A stretch of 64,000 bases of DNA from Dirofilaria immitis. Taxonomy: Eukaryota; Nematoda; Chromadorea; Rhabditida; Onchocercidae. The stretch spans positions 682,001 through 746,000 of the forward strand of contig JAKNDB010000064.1 of the NCBI GenBank assembly GCA_024305405.1. The letters are read 5' to 3'. A program made the position numbers and the translations under genes. The notes beneath the pieces are model-generated. The model was given only the letters and a program-made list of their open reading frames with translations. It ran no database searches and was not told where the DNA came from. Below, piece after piece: positions 1 through 13,431 of the stretch. How positions within the stretch are numbered: position 1 is the stretch's first letter; the number at the start of each line of letters is the position of its first letter.

Positions 1-42
1 AGCATTCATTCATTCATTTTTTAACAATAATCATAGTAATAA

Positions 43-135
43 TAATGATAATAATAATAATAATAATAGTAATAATAATAATAATAATAATAATCATAAT
101 CATAATAACAATAATAATAGTAATAATAATAATAT
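43..135. repeat. (TAA)n-type microsatellite
   Basis: About 90 bases of imperfect AAT/TAA trinucleotide repeat with occasional C and G interruptions, read directly. It yields a long Tyr/Asp-rich open frame on the minus strand that is a composition artefact. Nothing else is recognisable in the first 800 bases apart from A/T runs; the remaining exons of the minus-strand gene at 0.85-1.55 kb must lie beyond the left edge. Confidence 0.9.
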
Positions 136-846
136 ATATATGTATATTTGTAATCGTTTATCAATTTTACAAGGAATAATTTATTTTTCATGACCACTTT
201 AGTCTTCAATATCATAACGACTTAAAATTGGTATTATTTATTGGCCAATAAAAATGTGAAATATAACTCAACGGGCGGTATTGTCCTTATTTCGGATTAA
301 ACAAAATGATAGATATTTTAGAATATTTCCGCATTTTATGTATATCTTGCTGCTCAAAGCTAATTTAATCAATGATAAAATTTGATATAGCTGCAACTTT
401 TTAAAGTTTAAATAAATAATCCTAACAAATTTTAAAAATTACTGTTATGCATTCGCTTAGTTTTTCCTTTTTTTTTTTTTTCGTAAATTTTTAAAACACT
501 CTCAGCGAATTATCATAATACTTATTGGAAAAAGCTATTCTAGAAAAATCGTTCGAAAGGAAAGTGCAGTAAATTTGCAAATTTACGACTCGCAATTAAC
601 TATTTTGCTCATTTCTCGATCAGAGGTGACAGTACATAAAATTTAATAATTTCCATTAAAATAAAAAGACCAAGGATAAGAAAAGAAAAGAGACAAGTTT
701 TGCGGCCTAAGATAAAAACAAAAAAATTATGATATTAAAAATGATAAAAAAACGGAGAAATGAAAGAAGCCAAGAAAAATTTCGCTCAATTATTATCATA
801 AAAAAAAAAAAAAAAAAAAACGATTTAAAACATTTGATAAGCTAAC

Positions 847-1552
847 TAACTGTGATAAGCCAAAATGATTTGGGCCATAGAAGAATGGATTTGGTTGTGA
901 TGCCGCAGCCGCAGCTGCTGCCGCTGCGGTAGCAGGATTTCCAAACGCTGCCGTTGAATCGTTATTAAAGCACTGTACTGTAGCCATTGATGATAACGGA
1001 TTATTAGTGGTAGCCGCTGCTGCTGCGGCTGCTGCTGCTGCGACTTCAACGGCTCCGCCAGATTTCATATTATTCGCATGCTTAAATAGATAAATAAATA
1101 GTATATCGAATAATTATAAACTTGATCATTTGGAAAAATAGAAAATGCTCACAAGTTATAATTAATTTCCTTCAAATATTTCGCTATCAGGATAAACATA
1201 AATATAAATCTAATCATGACAAGATTAACTTATAACCCCAAAAGACGCAGTCTTTGCTAATTTTATGAATTTATTTTATTTATTGATTTGATCGATTCAA
1301 ATTTGATCGATCCAGAATTTATTCATATGATATAACTAATTTGAGTAATAACAAAATATGCATAGGAAAATGAATGACCTCACAACTGGTCAGCAGTGAT
1401 GTAAAAGAAGAGAACGTTGGTGACGAGAAGGCTGAACCATGTGCTGATGATGATGATGATTGTTGACATGATGGAATTGGTAAATAATTAATACCACTAA
1501 CAGAAAAAGGTGGTACTGAACCATATTCCAATGAAATACTACCGACTTCCAT
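847..1552 (-). CDS. N-terminal exons of an Ala-rich, probably regulatory protein (partial)
   Basis: Two exons on the minus strand join in frame. Exon 1 (1552-1379, 58 codons) starts with MEVGSISLEYGS and is Ser-rich with a five-Ser run. Its donor is a weak GTCATT. Exon 2 (1080-847, 78 codons) follows a TATTTAAG acceptor; it carries two poly-alanine tracts (about 11 and 9 residues) separated by a Thr/Asn/Ser-rich stretch, then FFYGPNHFGLSQL, and ends at a GTTAGC donor. Both introns are phase 0. There is no stop codon, so the gene continues past the left edge. Seen: low-complexity, Ala/Ser/Asn-rich protein with no catalytic motif. Inferred: such N-termini are common in developmental transcription factors (homeobox and others), which would also fit the very long empty upstream region, but no DNA-binding domain is in the window and I do not recognise the family. 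The alanines use mixed GCN codons, so they are unlikely to be a simple expanded triplet. Confidence 0.6.
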
Positions 1553-2904
1553 AATATTACTACCGTATTTTTTTTTCGATAAAAATTCTTTTTCTTAATA
1601 TGCGTTTAATTCAGCATTTATTACTGTAATACCATAATGACTGATATCAATTCTTACGGTACAGAAATAATTCCTGAAAAATTCGGAATAATGGAAAAAA
1701 AAATGGGGAAAAATTAGCATACTGTTAGCAACGTTCGATTTTATTCAAATTTATTTAAAAAAAAAAAAAATTAAAATTTTCTCAATTGATTGATTTTTTT
1801 TTTAAATGAAATTATTAGGAAGGAAAAAATTAGCGCATTATATATCAATGTATGAATTATTTAAATTTATCAAAATTTTAAATAACAAATTTGAACAATC
1901 AATCCAGATGTTTAGGATTGATTTAATAATTGTAAAAAAGGATGTGAAGCAATTTTCTTCCATCATAAAATTTTTGTTACTCTTTTCCTATTCTCATCAT
2001 TAATAACAATAAATATCAATAATCATAAATAATTGCAAAAAGAATTCTAGATATCGAGAAAATGATGATGTTGTTTATAGATGGATCTTTTATCACGTTA
2101 TATGAAATCATGATTACCACATTTCTTTTTAAATTCAACTTTTCACCTTGAAGGAATTATATCTACAGTAATATATCAAAGAACTGGTTTTTTTTCGTTT
2201 TTTTAAAGAAAAAAAAAAGAACTTCAACATAAAAATTGATCCAATTACATTGAATGATAGCTTTTATGAGAAGATACTGTGATCTGATTTCATTTCGATA
2301 ATGCTGTAAATAATAATAATAAAAAAAAGAAAAAAAATGAAAAAGTTTTTTTTTAAAAAAATTTCCACCTATCTTTTTTTTTTTTGTTTTTCATTTCTTC
2401 GATTAAAATAATTTCAATAAAATGCAACTTATAAAAATATGTATGAATTAAATATATTTTTAATTTTTTTTCTTTTTAGTATATAAATTCCTATTTTTGT
2501 TTATAAATATTAGAATTAATTTTGAATTATTTTTTTTCAATTAATTAACTTTTCATCGTTATCATTACTTAAACTAACTAGGCTTAAACTAACTAGGCTG
2601 CAAATAATTATCATTTCTTTTTCTCTTTTATTTCTCTTCCATAATTATTACTATGATTGAAATATAAATAGGTAAATGAGGCGAATGATATAACGATTGA
2701 AAAAGATAATATCATATGGAATAGAATAATATTATTCAGGCTTTTATAGTAAAAAATTTTCAACTAGCCAAGAGTAATGTTTTTACTAAAAAAAAATGAC
2801 CCAATCAATAAAAGTTATAGCATTCGTAAAACAAAACAGATTATATTAAATCTAACAATATATATCATAAGTGAAATTTTATTGATAAAACTTGAAATAT
2901 TATA

Positions 2905-3118
2905 GGATAAATACGACATAAAAATATTATAGAGAATAATGATCAATATTTAAACAATAAATTATTCCTATACTGTTTGTTATTGTTTTGTTATTATTAT
3001 TATTATTGTTGTTGCTGATATTATTATTGTCATAGAATAAATATAACATAAGAATATCATAAAAAGAACGACAATATTTAAACAATAAATTATTCCTATA
3101 CTATTTATTATTGTTGTT
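2905..3118. repeat. Two diverged copies of a ~90-bp unit
   Basis: The segments at about 2905-2995 and 3033-3118 share the block TTTAAACAATAAATTATTCC and most of the sequence before it, separated by an ATT/GTT-rich spacer. Direct orientation, several mismatches, so an old local duplication. Confidence 0.7.
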
Positions 3119-5347
3119 GCTTTAAAAATAAAAAGAAAAAATTAAAAATATTATTGAAATATTGTTGTAGGAAAAAGAAAAGCAAAAATTTTCTTCTCAT
3201 TAAAAATCATTTTTGTATTTAATTAATAAAGTTTATTTAACAAAAAAAAACAGAATATATTGTTATAATAATAAAAGAAATAATTTAAAAAAGAAAAACT
3301 ATGCAAATAGATTAGATATGAAAAAAAAAACGATTAGATTGGTATATATTTGAGATCGAAAAAATAAAGCAATAAATTGTATGATATAAAAATTTGATAA
3401 GTTTAGAATTATCAGTGAAAAAAAAAAAAAAATAACTCTTCATAAATGACAACTGACAAAATCATCAACCCAACCATTAACAATTTTGTAATTTGAAAAT
3501 ATATTAGACGATGAAGAGTAAAATGATAAAATGAAAAGACAAAAAAATAAAAAAAAAAATGAGGGAAAAAGGTTGATTTAATACCAATGATTTTAGTCGA
3601 CAGGCATTTTGTTAATAAACTAAGAAATAATTGAAAATTTCATTTGATACGAAAAGAAAAGTTTTTTTTCTTTTCTCTTCAAAATTTAAAACTTTTTACT
3701 TTTCATTAACAGGCGATCAAGTCAGATATAGTCATTTCTGATTGATACAACATGAATGATTGCAATGGATAAGAAATCATTGATAAGTTATTTAATAAAT
3801 AAATTTTTACATTCAAAAATTATCTATCTGAAAATGCAAAATGTTTTAATTATCTTTTCGTTTCATCTAAATAAAAAAAAAGAAAAAGGAAGGGAAAAAT
3901 ACAGTAACTTATAAAATGTCTTAGAGGACATTGTTAAAAGTTTGGAAGTTAAAAAGAAAAAACGAAATTAAAATTTTCCTTTTTAAATTTTACGATTAGA
4001 AGATGATTTAAGAAATAACAAAAACTTATTTTATTAATTTGCTACCTTTTCCATCATTTCCCGAAATTCTTTCCCAACACTTCCGAAAATATCCGCATAT
4101 ATTAATAGCAAAACAAATTAATGATATTAAAATGATATGATAATTGTTGCATATTACATATGTTACCGAAAATACATTCATTTATATTAAGGAATAAAAC
4201 GATAAATGATATGAAGAAATAAATGTTGATGACATGAGTAGAATCTGAATGCTGCAAATATTAACCATTTAGTGAACTGATAATAAGGTGATAAGAAGTT
4301 TCTTCTTTTTTTTTTTATAAAAAAGCTCACGTGAAAAGAACATAAAACTGATATATATCATTTACTTCCTTAAAAAGTTTATAGGCAATAATAAACGAAT
4401 TCCTTCCTTCCACTCATATTTATCATTTTTGAATTAATTAATTTTGTTTCATTGAAGCTAATATTTATTGAAAAAGTAATAATTTAATTAATTATTACTA
4501 ATATAGACCGACAACACGTACACGTACGTATGCATACATACGCTATTCACGTATGCAAATATGTGGCATAAATTATGATACTGTAAACATTTTGATAATT
4601 ATCAAACGATAAGCAGCAAAAAAAATTTAACTATTAATCTTATATGGCTACCATAGCTCTACCGTACTCTAAATGTTATCAACTGTGATTACGGTGGTAA
4701 CGAATAAGATTGTAAAAATAAATTTTACAAATACAAAAATACATTAGAATTGCAAAATTAAAATAGTAAATTTAAAACAATGATAGCTAATACTAACATA
4801 TTTTTAAAATGTACAAAATAATAGGTAAACGAATTATATTTATTTTTTGCAATCGATTACTGTAAATCACATTTCATCGTTAACTGTTGCAATTTTCTTA
4901 ACTAAAGAAGCAAAAAAAAAAGAAACAAATTTTCTCTTATTAGGCATAGATATGCATATATTTATTTTTAATCAGTGTTATTTCATATCTTCAATCAATT
5001 TTTATGCCATACAATAGTTTAATGAAAATATAAATTTGGTTGTATGATTCGATCAATTTGAGGTGAAATCATTTCAAGTAACTGCTAAATTACACGTTAC
5101 ACGTGCGTATAATATATCGTCAATTTATTGTTAATTTGATGTTTAAAAAAAAGTTTAAAAACGAATTAAACTTATATTTTAATTTTTTCGTAAAAATTTT
5201 TACGTCAAATTTCAATTATTTTTAATGCAAAAAAGAGTGAAAAATGAAATTATAAGAAAAGAAATAAATAATTTTGTGAAAAAATAGTTTAATTTGAAAA
5301 ATTTAAGAATAAACTATTAGTTGAAAAGAAAAAAATTAATGATAAAA

Positions 5348-5377
5348 AAATGACGATAATGATGATGATGATGATTG

Positions 5378-5415
<38 letters not shown>

Positions 5416-5426
5416 GATGATGATTG

Positions 5427-5461
<35 letters not shown>

Positions 5462-5495
5462 TTGATTGATGATGATTGTGATGATGATGATGATG
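5348..5495. repeat. (GAT)n microsatellite
   Basis: About 150 bases of GATGAT repeats with GATT and GTGAT interruptions. It creates poly-His/poly-Ser open frames on the minus strand that should not be taken as coding. Confidence 0.95.
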
Positions 5496-7049
5496 ATTTT
5501 ATGCCTTCCTTCCTCTATCATTGAAAAGTTGTGATCGACTGCGGAATAGTTTCGAACATTTTGTCCCATAATGTCTCTCTAATTGTCCCTTAATGTCTCC
5601 TATCTCTTCCTGAATTTTAACTTTTCTTTTCTCGAAAAATAAAGATAGATGGAGAGAGCGAGAGAGAGGGTGGAAGGGAGAGAGAGATGAAATTCTATGG
5701 AAGCAAAAGGAAAATTGACGTAAAAAGTGCAACAAAACAGCATGATTGTGACGTAGTTTTTCCAGTTTTTTTTCCTTCTTTTTTTTTCTATCCTTCTTTT
5801 TTTTTTTTTCTTCAATTTCTTTAAAAAGAAACAGACAGACTAGACTTACTCTTGATATGCTTAACTTGAAATATTCATTCTCGATCAACTAATATTGCCT
5901 GCAATATATGTGTACTTTAATATTTGCCAAGAAAAAAAAAAACATAGGAAAATTTTTTTTTTCTCAATAGATTCCTTTTTTTTTTTTAGTAATTTTAATT
6001 GTTCATATCAAAATGTTTCTCTTTTTTTCTTCCGAAATTATAATTATACATTCAATTTCTGACAATTTAAAAGTTTAAAATTTGTAGTCTTTTTATTTAA
6101 TTCCTTCCTTCCTTCATCATCTAAACAATGATCGTTTCAATGCCAGAAGTCGTAAACGTTTGATTCTTTTTGTGATAAAAGGTCATAATCTTCAGATTCT
6201 CTTTCACCATAGAAATAAGATTAAAAGTTGAAACAATCACAGAAAATCGAATTTCTTTTTCATCATACAAATAAACCGAAGTGTTGATCTGTTACGATAT
6301 GTGAAATTTCTTCATTATCTTTCATATAAATGCAATTTGGTTAATTAAAAAAATTTTAGTGCAAAAAAACAAAATAACAATACCGTTTAAATTTTAATCT
6401 ATGATAGCTAGGAAAAAGTTGAAAACACTTTGATATATTCAAGAAAAATTATCATTAAAATATCATACAGAAACGAAAGACGAAAATAATCTCAAATGAA
6501 AAGAAATTGCTGATGATGGGTATAAACGATTTGTTATGATTAAAATAGAAGAGGATGAAACAAATTGAAGAGAATAGATGAAAAATAACAATTTATCACC
6601 AACTTTTTCCTATCATCCATTATTGGAAAAAGATAAGAATGATGGCAATTAAAAATAATAATAAATTTCTTCCCCTCTCTTAGGTTAAGTACGTTACTGT
6701 TTCAATGTAATTTTTGCAAAAATAAAAATTTATTTTTCAAGTTTTGATTTAACATATACAAAGATTAATTTCTTATTAAAATAAACTACTGATAATATTT
6801 GAAATATAAAACTGAATAATCCATCATTAAATGGAATATTTAATAAATTATTATTTTAGCAATGATTCTATAAATTAATCAAAACGATTGATAAAAATTT
6901 AATGAATCCAACTAGGAAAGGTTAATGTAATTCGATCAATTTCATTAAAGGAATAAAATTTTAGGAAGAAAAAAACAATTTAATAAACATTAAGATATTA
7001 TTGCTTAATCACAAAAAAGCATCGAATTATTCACGAAATGATAATTTTA

Positions 7050-7265
7050 CTTTTGCCAAAAAGTTTAATTTATAAAAAATACCTTTGCCAAAAAGTTTAA
7101 TTTATAAGAAATACTTTTGCCAAAAAGTTTAATTTATAAGAAATACCTTTGCCAAGAAGTTTGATTCATAAAAATACCTTTGCCAAAAAGTTTAATACCT
7201 TTGCCAAGAAATTTAATTTATAAAAAATACCTTTGCCAAGAAATTTAATTTATAAAAACACCTTT
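7050..7265. repeat. Minisatellite, ~32-bp unit, 7 copies
   Basis: Seven direct copies of a unit built on CTTTTGCCAAAAAGTTTAAT followed by a TTATAAAAAAT tail. The last copies change CAAAAAG to CAAGAAA, and one is truncated before the tail. Confidence 0.9.
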
Positions 7266-7982
7266 GAATAATAATCGATTTAGTTGCAATAATCACCTTC
7301 AAATGAAATGATTAATATGGCGGACAAATGAAAAGAAAAAAAAAGGCACAATTTTAAGTTAACTACCATTTTTGCAATTATCAAAAAAATGTGATCAATT
7401 ATAAGTCGCCGATCGGAAAATCTGAAAAAAAAAAAAGAAAAAATCAATCGCAACATGTGTTGGTTTATAAAAGTTTCGTTTTTTTTTGGTAGAAAAAATG
7501 AAGTCTGATGGACAATATGATCGAATGTATTAGTTTATGTTGAATTCGATAAATCGAAACCGCAACTAATCAATTTGGTTGAAAGAAAAAATTAAAAGAT
7601 TATTTTACTAAAAATAGGTTTATAATATTTTGTTGACTTAACTTTGTACTTTTTTCAAATCAACAAATACAATATATTTATAAAGAATATCAGATACTAC
7701 GGTTTGAATGAAATAAATTAATGCTTTTCCTTCTCTCTCTCCACTTTTCTCCTGCGCGATTTTCTTCCCGCGATTACCTGATAAAATGGAAAAATTGGTA
7801 TGCTACGACTGAAATAAGAAGGTTAAAATTATGATTAATATGCAACATACATATTTCTATTTGCAATAATCCTTGTTAAAAAAATCTAGCGAATCTCGAG
7901 AAATAATATTCGTAAACTTCAAAACTCACTTTCATTTCACTATCAATACTTATTTGAAATAATTATCAATAGCAAGAATATT

Positions 7983-8330
7983 GAAGATAACTAACCATTC
8001 AATGGAAAATACCTTCCAATCACTCCTCATTTTTAACTTATCATATCAGTCTAGCTTTACATAGATAGATATATGTATAAATTCTGTCATGTATTTTAAA
8101 TCGGAAATTACATCTATTCTCGACAGAAGAATCTCAATTCGAATAATAAATATTTCTAAAAATATTGAAGATAATTAACCATTCAATAGAAAATACCTTC
8201 CAATCATTCCTCATTTTCAACTTATCATATCAGCCTATAGATAAATGTATAAATCGTGTTAAATATTTTAAATCGGAAATTGCACCTATTCTCGATGGAA
8301 GAATCTCAATTCAAATAATAAATATTTCCA
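7983..8330. repeat. Tandem duplication of a ~170-bp block
   Basis: The block starting GAAGATAACTAACCATTCAA at about 7983 recurs at about 8167 with scattered substitutions and small deletions. Both copies end in a run reading AATAATAAATATTTC. A non-coding local duplication, followed by (ATCT)n and (CATT)n at 8459-8510. Confidence 0.85.
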
Positions 8331-9693
8331 TACTTACCTTCTTGCATAACATGATGCAATGATCTAAGGAAAGAATCGATGACCGTATCAACTTTTTTCA
8401 TATGATCTTTTCGCTTCACATTCTTTCTAAACATATTGTTTACACATTTTATGCAGATGAATATCTATCTATCTATCTATCTATCTATTTCATTCATTCA
8501 TTCATTTCTTTTTCCACATTTGCTTTCGATGGTAGTAATATGCAAATTGAAGGATCTGATCAGTATATGCCGGATGTTGATTGATACTATAACATCCAGA
8601 TGTATAACATATTTTCCTTAAAAAAAAAAAAAAAAAAAAAATTGGTAATTTTATTTCATCGTTTCTAACATTTTATCTACAACAAAAACAATGATATAAT
8701 TATACATGATAATTATCAATCAACAATTTGAAGATTCAGGATTTTAAAAAAAAAATTCATTCTTTTATCATCAATTTTTTTCTTTTTCCTTTCCTTCTTA
8801 TCAATCTCGAGAAAAAAGAAAAATTTCCTAAGCTTTAAAATTGATTTTTTTAAAAAAAAAAGATCAAGAAATAATGATTGAAAATGAGATTAATTGAAAA
8901 TCTTCTTTCGCTTATCAATAATATCAATTCTTTTATTTTTAATTTGATAAATATTTATCATAGATAATATTATCTATGTGAAAAATTATCAACTTATATA
9001 TATAAGTGTATATGTATATATATATATATATATCTAAGACTAATCATTAAATATTTAAATGAAAGAAAAAAAATAATAAAATGTTTAATATTTCAGTTTC
9101 TTTTGTAGCTCTAACTAATATTGAATTTATTATTTCAACAAACGATATATATATATCTATCAATTTCTTTCTTTCTTTTTCTTTTTTTTCTTCTCATCCA
9201 GTAAAACTATTTTATATGATACTGTTAACTAAACTAACATAGTAATTAGATTAATTAGCATATCATTAATTTGACAACTCTTTTATTTTGATTTTCATCA
9301 ACAACGTCATGCTTGCTTCTGATCTCGAGACTTACTTTTTTCTAAAATCATAACTTGCTACTTTTCAAGTTTATCTTGCAAAATATGAATTGTAATTCTT
9401 TTTCTTTTTTTTTTTTTTTTATATTAAATATTCATTTTGCAAAAAAAAAAAAATAAAATATATTTCTTTTACATTAAATATTCATTTTTCAGTCTAAATG
9501 GAAAACAATTTTTATTTAGGGAAAAGAAAAAATGAAAGAAAGAATAAAAGAAATTTAACTTATTTTTCAACAAATATTTGAATAATTAAATTCAATTGCT
9601 TTTAATTATAATATCTAAATAAATTAATCCATTCCACTTGAATTAGGAAAAAAATATCGAAAAAATTGATTAAAAATTATCTGATTATGATAA

Positions 9694-10035
9694 TTATTTT
9701 TATTATGATTATTACTATTATTATTATTATCATTATTACTATTATTATTATTACTATATCATCACTCTTCTTCCTCTCTCTGTCTTTTTTGGATAATACA
9801 ATTATTTCAACTTTGCCCTCTCTCTCTTCTTATTTCCTATCATCATAAAATAAATGTTCAACTGTGGTTTTTAGGAATATTGTTATTATCATTATTATCA
9901 CTATTACTATATCATGGTATCTCTCTCTTTTGTCTTGGGATAATAGTATTATTTCAACTTTGCCCCCCTCTCTCTCTCTTCTTACTTCCTACCATCATAA
10001 AATAAATGATCAATTGTGGTTTTTAGAAATGGCAT
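9694..10035. repeat. Duplicated microsatellite block, ~150 bp twice
   Basis: An ATT/ATC microsatellite, a CT-rich tract with CAACTTTGCCC and an AAATAAATG-TCAACTGTGG tail occur at about 9694-9875 and again at about 9885-10035. The whole composite was duplicated, not just the simple repeat. Confidence 0.8.
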
Positions 10036-10284
10036 TTATGTAAATTAATGACCTATTTTGGGAGTATTATTGATCGGAAAATATGGAATAATTTTTTTTT
10101 TTTTTTGATCAAAGAAAAGAAAAGTAACAAAAAGGCTTTATCATTAAAATCATTCATTCATTCATTCATTCATTTCTGTCTTTCTCATCTTTTTTTTTTT
10201 TTAACTTCCAAAACCCTAATCATTTATTCGTCTTCTTCTCTTTTGCTTTTTATCGATGAGAATTTCTTCCTTTCTTTCTTTTTT

Positions 10285-10289
<5 letters not shown>

Positions 10290-10316
<27 letters not shown>
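10290..10316. repeat. (GA)n tract
   Basis: A pure GA dinucleotide run of about 27 bases inside a CT/T-rich stretch. Similar CT or GA tracts occur near 5655-5690, 13944-13962, 19340-19367 and 21348-21372. Confidence 0.9.
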
Positions 10317-10322
<6 letters not shown>

Positions 10323-10504
10323 AGAAAACAGACTAATGGTAGTTGAAAAAAATAAATAAATAAAAAAATCCGAAAATTTTAGCATAAAATGATCATATAT
10401 ATATATCGCAACAGTAATTCAATCCAATCATTAAATTGGAGGGATGATAAAAACGTCTTGCGCATTTTTATCATTAAAATAAGAAAATTACCTCTCCCTC
10501 CTCT

Positions 10505-10646
10505 CCATACCTCTACTACCATTATCATCATTGCTATTCGCCATCCTGTAATATTATTATCATCATTGTCATTCTCCACCCGGTACTATCATTATCATCA
10601 TTGCTATTCGCCATCATGTAATATCATTATCATCATTGCTATTCTT
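10505..10646. repeat. Short tandem repeat with ATTATCATCATTG core, 4 copies
   Basis: Four spaced copies of ATTATCATCATTG followed by CTATTC or TCATTC; two are joined by CGCCATCNTGTAATAT. This makes an Ile/His-rich open frame that has no other coding character. Confidence 0.75.
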
Positions 10647-11581
10647 TATTTTGTATTGATAAATCTGAATTAAAATTCAGCCATCAAATGGTTCATTAAT
10701 TCGAAAAAAAAAATATATGCAAAAAAAAAAAGAAGACAAAGAGAAATACTGAATATATAAGTAATGTATTGTTAATGATTAACAATTTATTATTGAAAAA
10801 TAAATAAATACTATACGTAAATAAATAAATAAATGCTATGCGTAAGATAAACAATATTAGTTATTTAAAAATATTTTACAAAATCGATCATTTCTTTTGA
10901 TAATATTTGATTGAAATTAAAATTTGATTTCTTTCATTTAATTTTGAAAATAATTTTAAAAATTTTAATGTGATAATATATGAATAAATGTTAAAATTGA
11001 AATAAATTTAATTATGATACTTATATGTATTTTAATAAAACTTTTCAACTTATTATTCTTTCTAAATAAATATATTTAATTTAAGATAAATTAATTTTCG
11101 CCTATTATTTAGGATTAATTGAAATAATTCTAGATAGTTAATCGACCAGTAATCATTTAATTTCTTTTGAATGATAAGAATATTTATTTTTAACTTCGAT
11201 AACTTACATTTTTATTTAATCCTAAATTATGTCATCCTAAATAACGCAATTCTAATGTTTTTTTCTTCTTCTTCTTTTTCAGATTTTTTCAGGATTCATT
11301 CATTTTTCCAGCAATATATTATTAAACTTCATGATTATGCTTTATACAAAAAGCAAATGATTATACTTGTATGATAAATTGATAATGCTATATGATAAGC
11401 ATTTTGAAGATTTTGACAACAAAAGAAAACACTAAATCAGTTACGTAAGAAAGTTAAGTTTGACGTACGATACGTGAATTAGTAATAGATAAATTACAAA
11501 AAAATAAAAAACTCGTTGTTGATATGATTTCTTGGTAAATTTGATATTATTAACTATATGCTAAGTAACATCGAAGACTTC

Positions 11582-11585
<4 letters not shown>

Positions 11586-11622
<37 letters not shown>
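11586..11622. repeat. (TA)n microsatellite
   Basis: A pure TA run of about 37 bases, ending at TGCATGCG. Confidence 0.95.
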
Positions 11623-11624
<2 letters not shown>

Positions 11625-11659
11625 TGCGAAAATGGCTTCTAAAATACCGTAATCGATCG

Positions 11660-11697
11660 ATATTATCACTTAATCAAATATGATCAAGTGATAATAT
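11660..11697. repeat. 12-bp inverted repeat (hairpin)
   Basis: Perfect arms ATATTATCACTT and AAGTGATAATAT separated by 14 bases. It could extrude as a small hairpin. No gene is nearby, so a function is not suggested. Confidence 0.7.
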
Positions 11698-12410
11698 TTG
11701 ATTCGTAAATAAAATGATTTCTCTTCTTCATTGATAATAATATTGTATTGTTGAATATGTAAAATTAAAAATTTTGCATTATTCGAAAAATCATCTATTG
11801 CTAATTTGCTACATTTAAGCTAAATTTACTTAAGTTAAATTATTTATTTATTTTTTTAAAGATTCATTAGATTGATTTCCTTATCATTTCAATTGGCTGC
11901 TACTTCCCTTTTCATATATACTATCATGTAAAATACATTAAAAATGTAACATCAAAATGTACAAAGGTTAAATATCATATCATTCTATTACAGTAAAACA
12001 TTTATCATTTTTTTTCTTACATTCAATATTTTATTGAAAAATAAAAAAAAATTATAGAAGGAAGAAATAAAATTTTATGTAAAGTTTAAAAAAAAAAAAA
12101 TAAATGCTTTAATATTGGCTATCATTGTTTTTTTTTTGAAAAAAAATAAAAATGACAAAATTGAAATTTAAATGTTAATTTGTTACGAAATAAAAATATT
12201 AATTAAATTTAAGTAAATAATTTTTATAGCAATTTATATGTATTATTTCATTATAAAATGATATCAGTATTTTATAAAACGATCGAGAAAAATATATATA
12301 TATAAATTATAATTAATTATTTAATTAATCAATTGATAAAAATATATATGTAAATTATAATTAATTATTTAATTAATCAGTCAATTAATTAATCAATTAA
12401 TTAATCGTGG

Positions 12411-12890
12411 TAAAAATTATTGTATTATTTTATCATTAATATCAATAATTTGCAATTTATAAGAAAATGATATTTTAAACATTATCATAATGTTACAATC
12501 TTTTATCAATGATAAATTTATTAAATGGCTGCTAATAATTAATTAATTAATCATGGTAAAAATTATTATAATATTTTATCATTAATATTAATGTTTTATA
12601 ATTTATAAGAAACTAATTTGGAAAAAGTTTAGCTACTACATGATATTTTAAACATTATCATAATATCACAATCTTTCATCAATGATAAATTTATTAAATG
12701 GCTGCTAATAATTAATTAATTAATTAATCATAATAAAAAATTATTATAATATTTTATCTTTAATATTAATATTTTGCAATTTATAAGAAAATGATTAAAT
12801 GAATGCCTAGCTATTACATAACGTTTTAAACATTATCACAATATCACCATCATCTTTTATCAATGATAAATTCATTAAATGGTTGTAAAA
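12411..12890. repeat. Three tandem copies of a ~150-175-bp AT-rich unit
   Basis: Copies at about 12411-12556, 12557-12733 and 12734-12890. Each contains TTTTAAACATTATCA, then CAATGATAAATT and ATTAAATGG. The first two also share GCTGCTAATAATTAATTAAT. They differ by substitutions and one roughly 25-base insertion (copies 2 and 3), so this is a satellite-like array that has aged. Confidence 0.85.
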
Positions 12891-13123
12891 TACAATTAGT
12901 TATAGCAATAACAATAACTTTTTTCCATTTTATCTTTAAAAATAAATTATCATATCATTCAATGATAATTACTTTTATTTAATTATAATAAAAAAAAGCA
13001 AAAAATAAATTTTCCGAATTTCTTTAAAAATTGTCTGGAAGAAATGGAAAAAGAAAAGAACGAAACGAAAAAAAAAAGAAATTTACCTTATTGAATAAAA
13101 TAATACTATTAAATTAATTACAT

Positions 13124-13431
13124 CTTCGATAAATATATTTTGATTTGATTTCTTCGATAAATATATTTTGATTTGATTTCTTCGATAAATATATTTTGAT
13201 TTGATTTCTTCGATAAATATATTTTGATTTGATTTCTTCGATAAATATATTTTGATTTGATTTCTTCGATAAATATATTTTGATTTGATTTCTTCGATAA
13301 ATATATTTTGATTTGATTTCTTCGATAAATATATTTTGATTTGATTTCTTCGATAAATATATTTTGATTTGATTTCTTCGATAAATATATTTTGATTTGA
13401 TTTCTTCGATAAATATATTTTGATTTGATTT
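13124..13431. repeat. Perfect 28-bp minisatellite, 11 copies
   Basis: Eleven head-to-tail copies of a 28-base unit starting CTTCGATAAATATATTTTGA and ending TTTGATTT. I see no variation between copies, which points to very recent expansion or strong homogenisation. Confidence 0.97.

Noticed and set aside
5336..5888. Open frames with poly-His, poly-Ser and Lys-rich runs on the minus strand
   Set aside because: They are produced by the (GAT)n array, GA tracts and T runs; no splice-consistent non-repetitive core.
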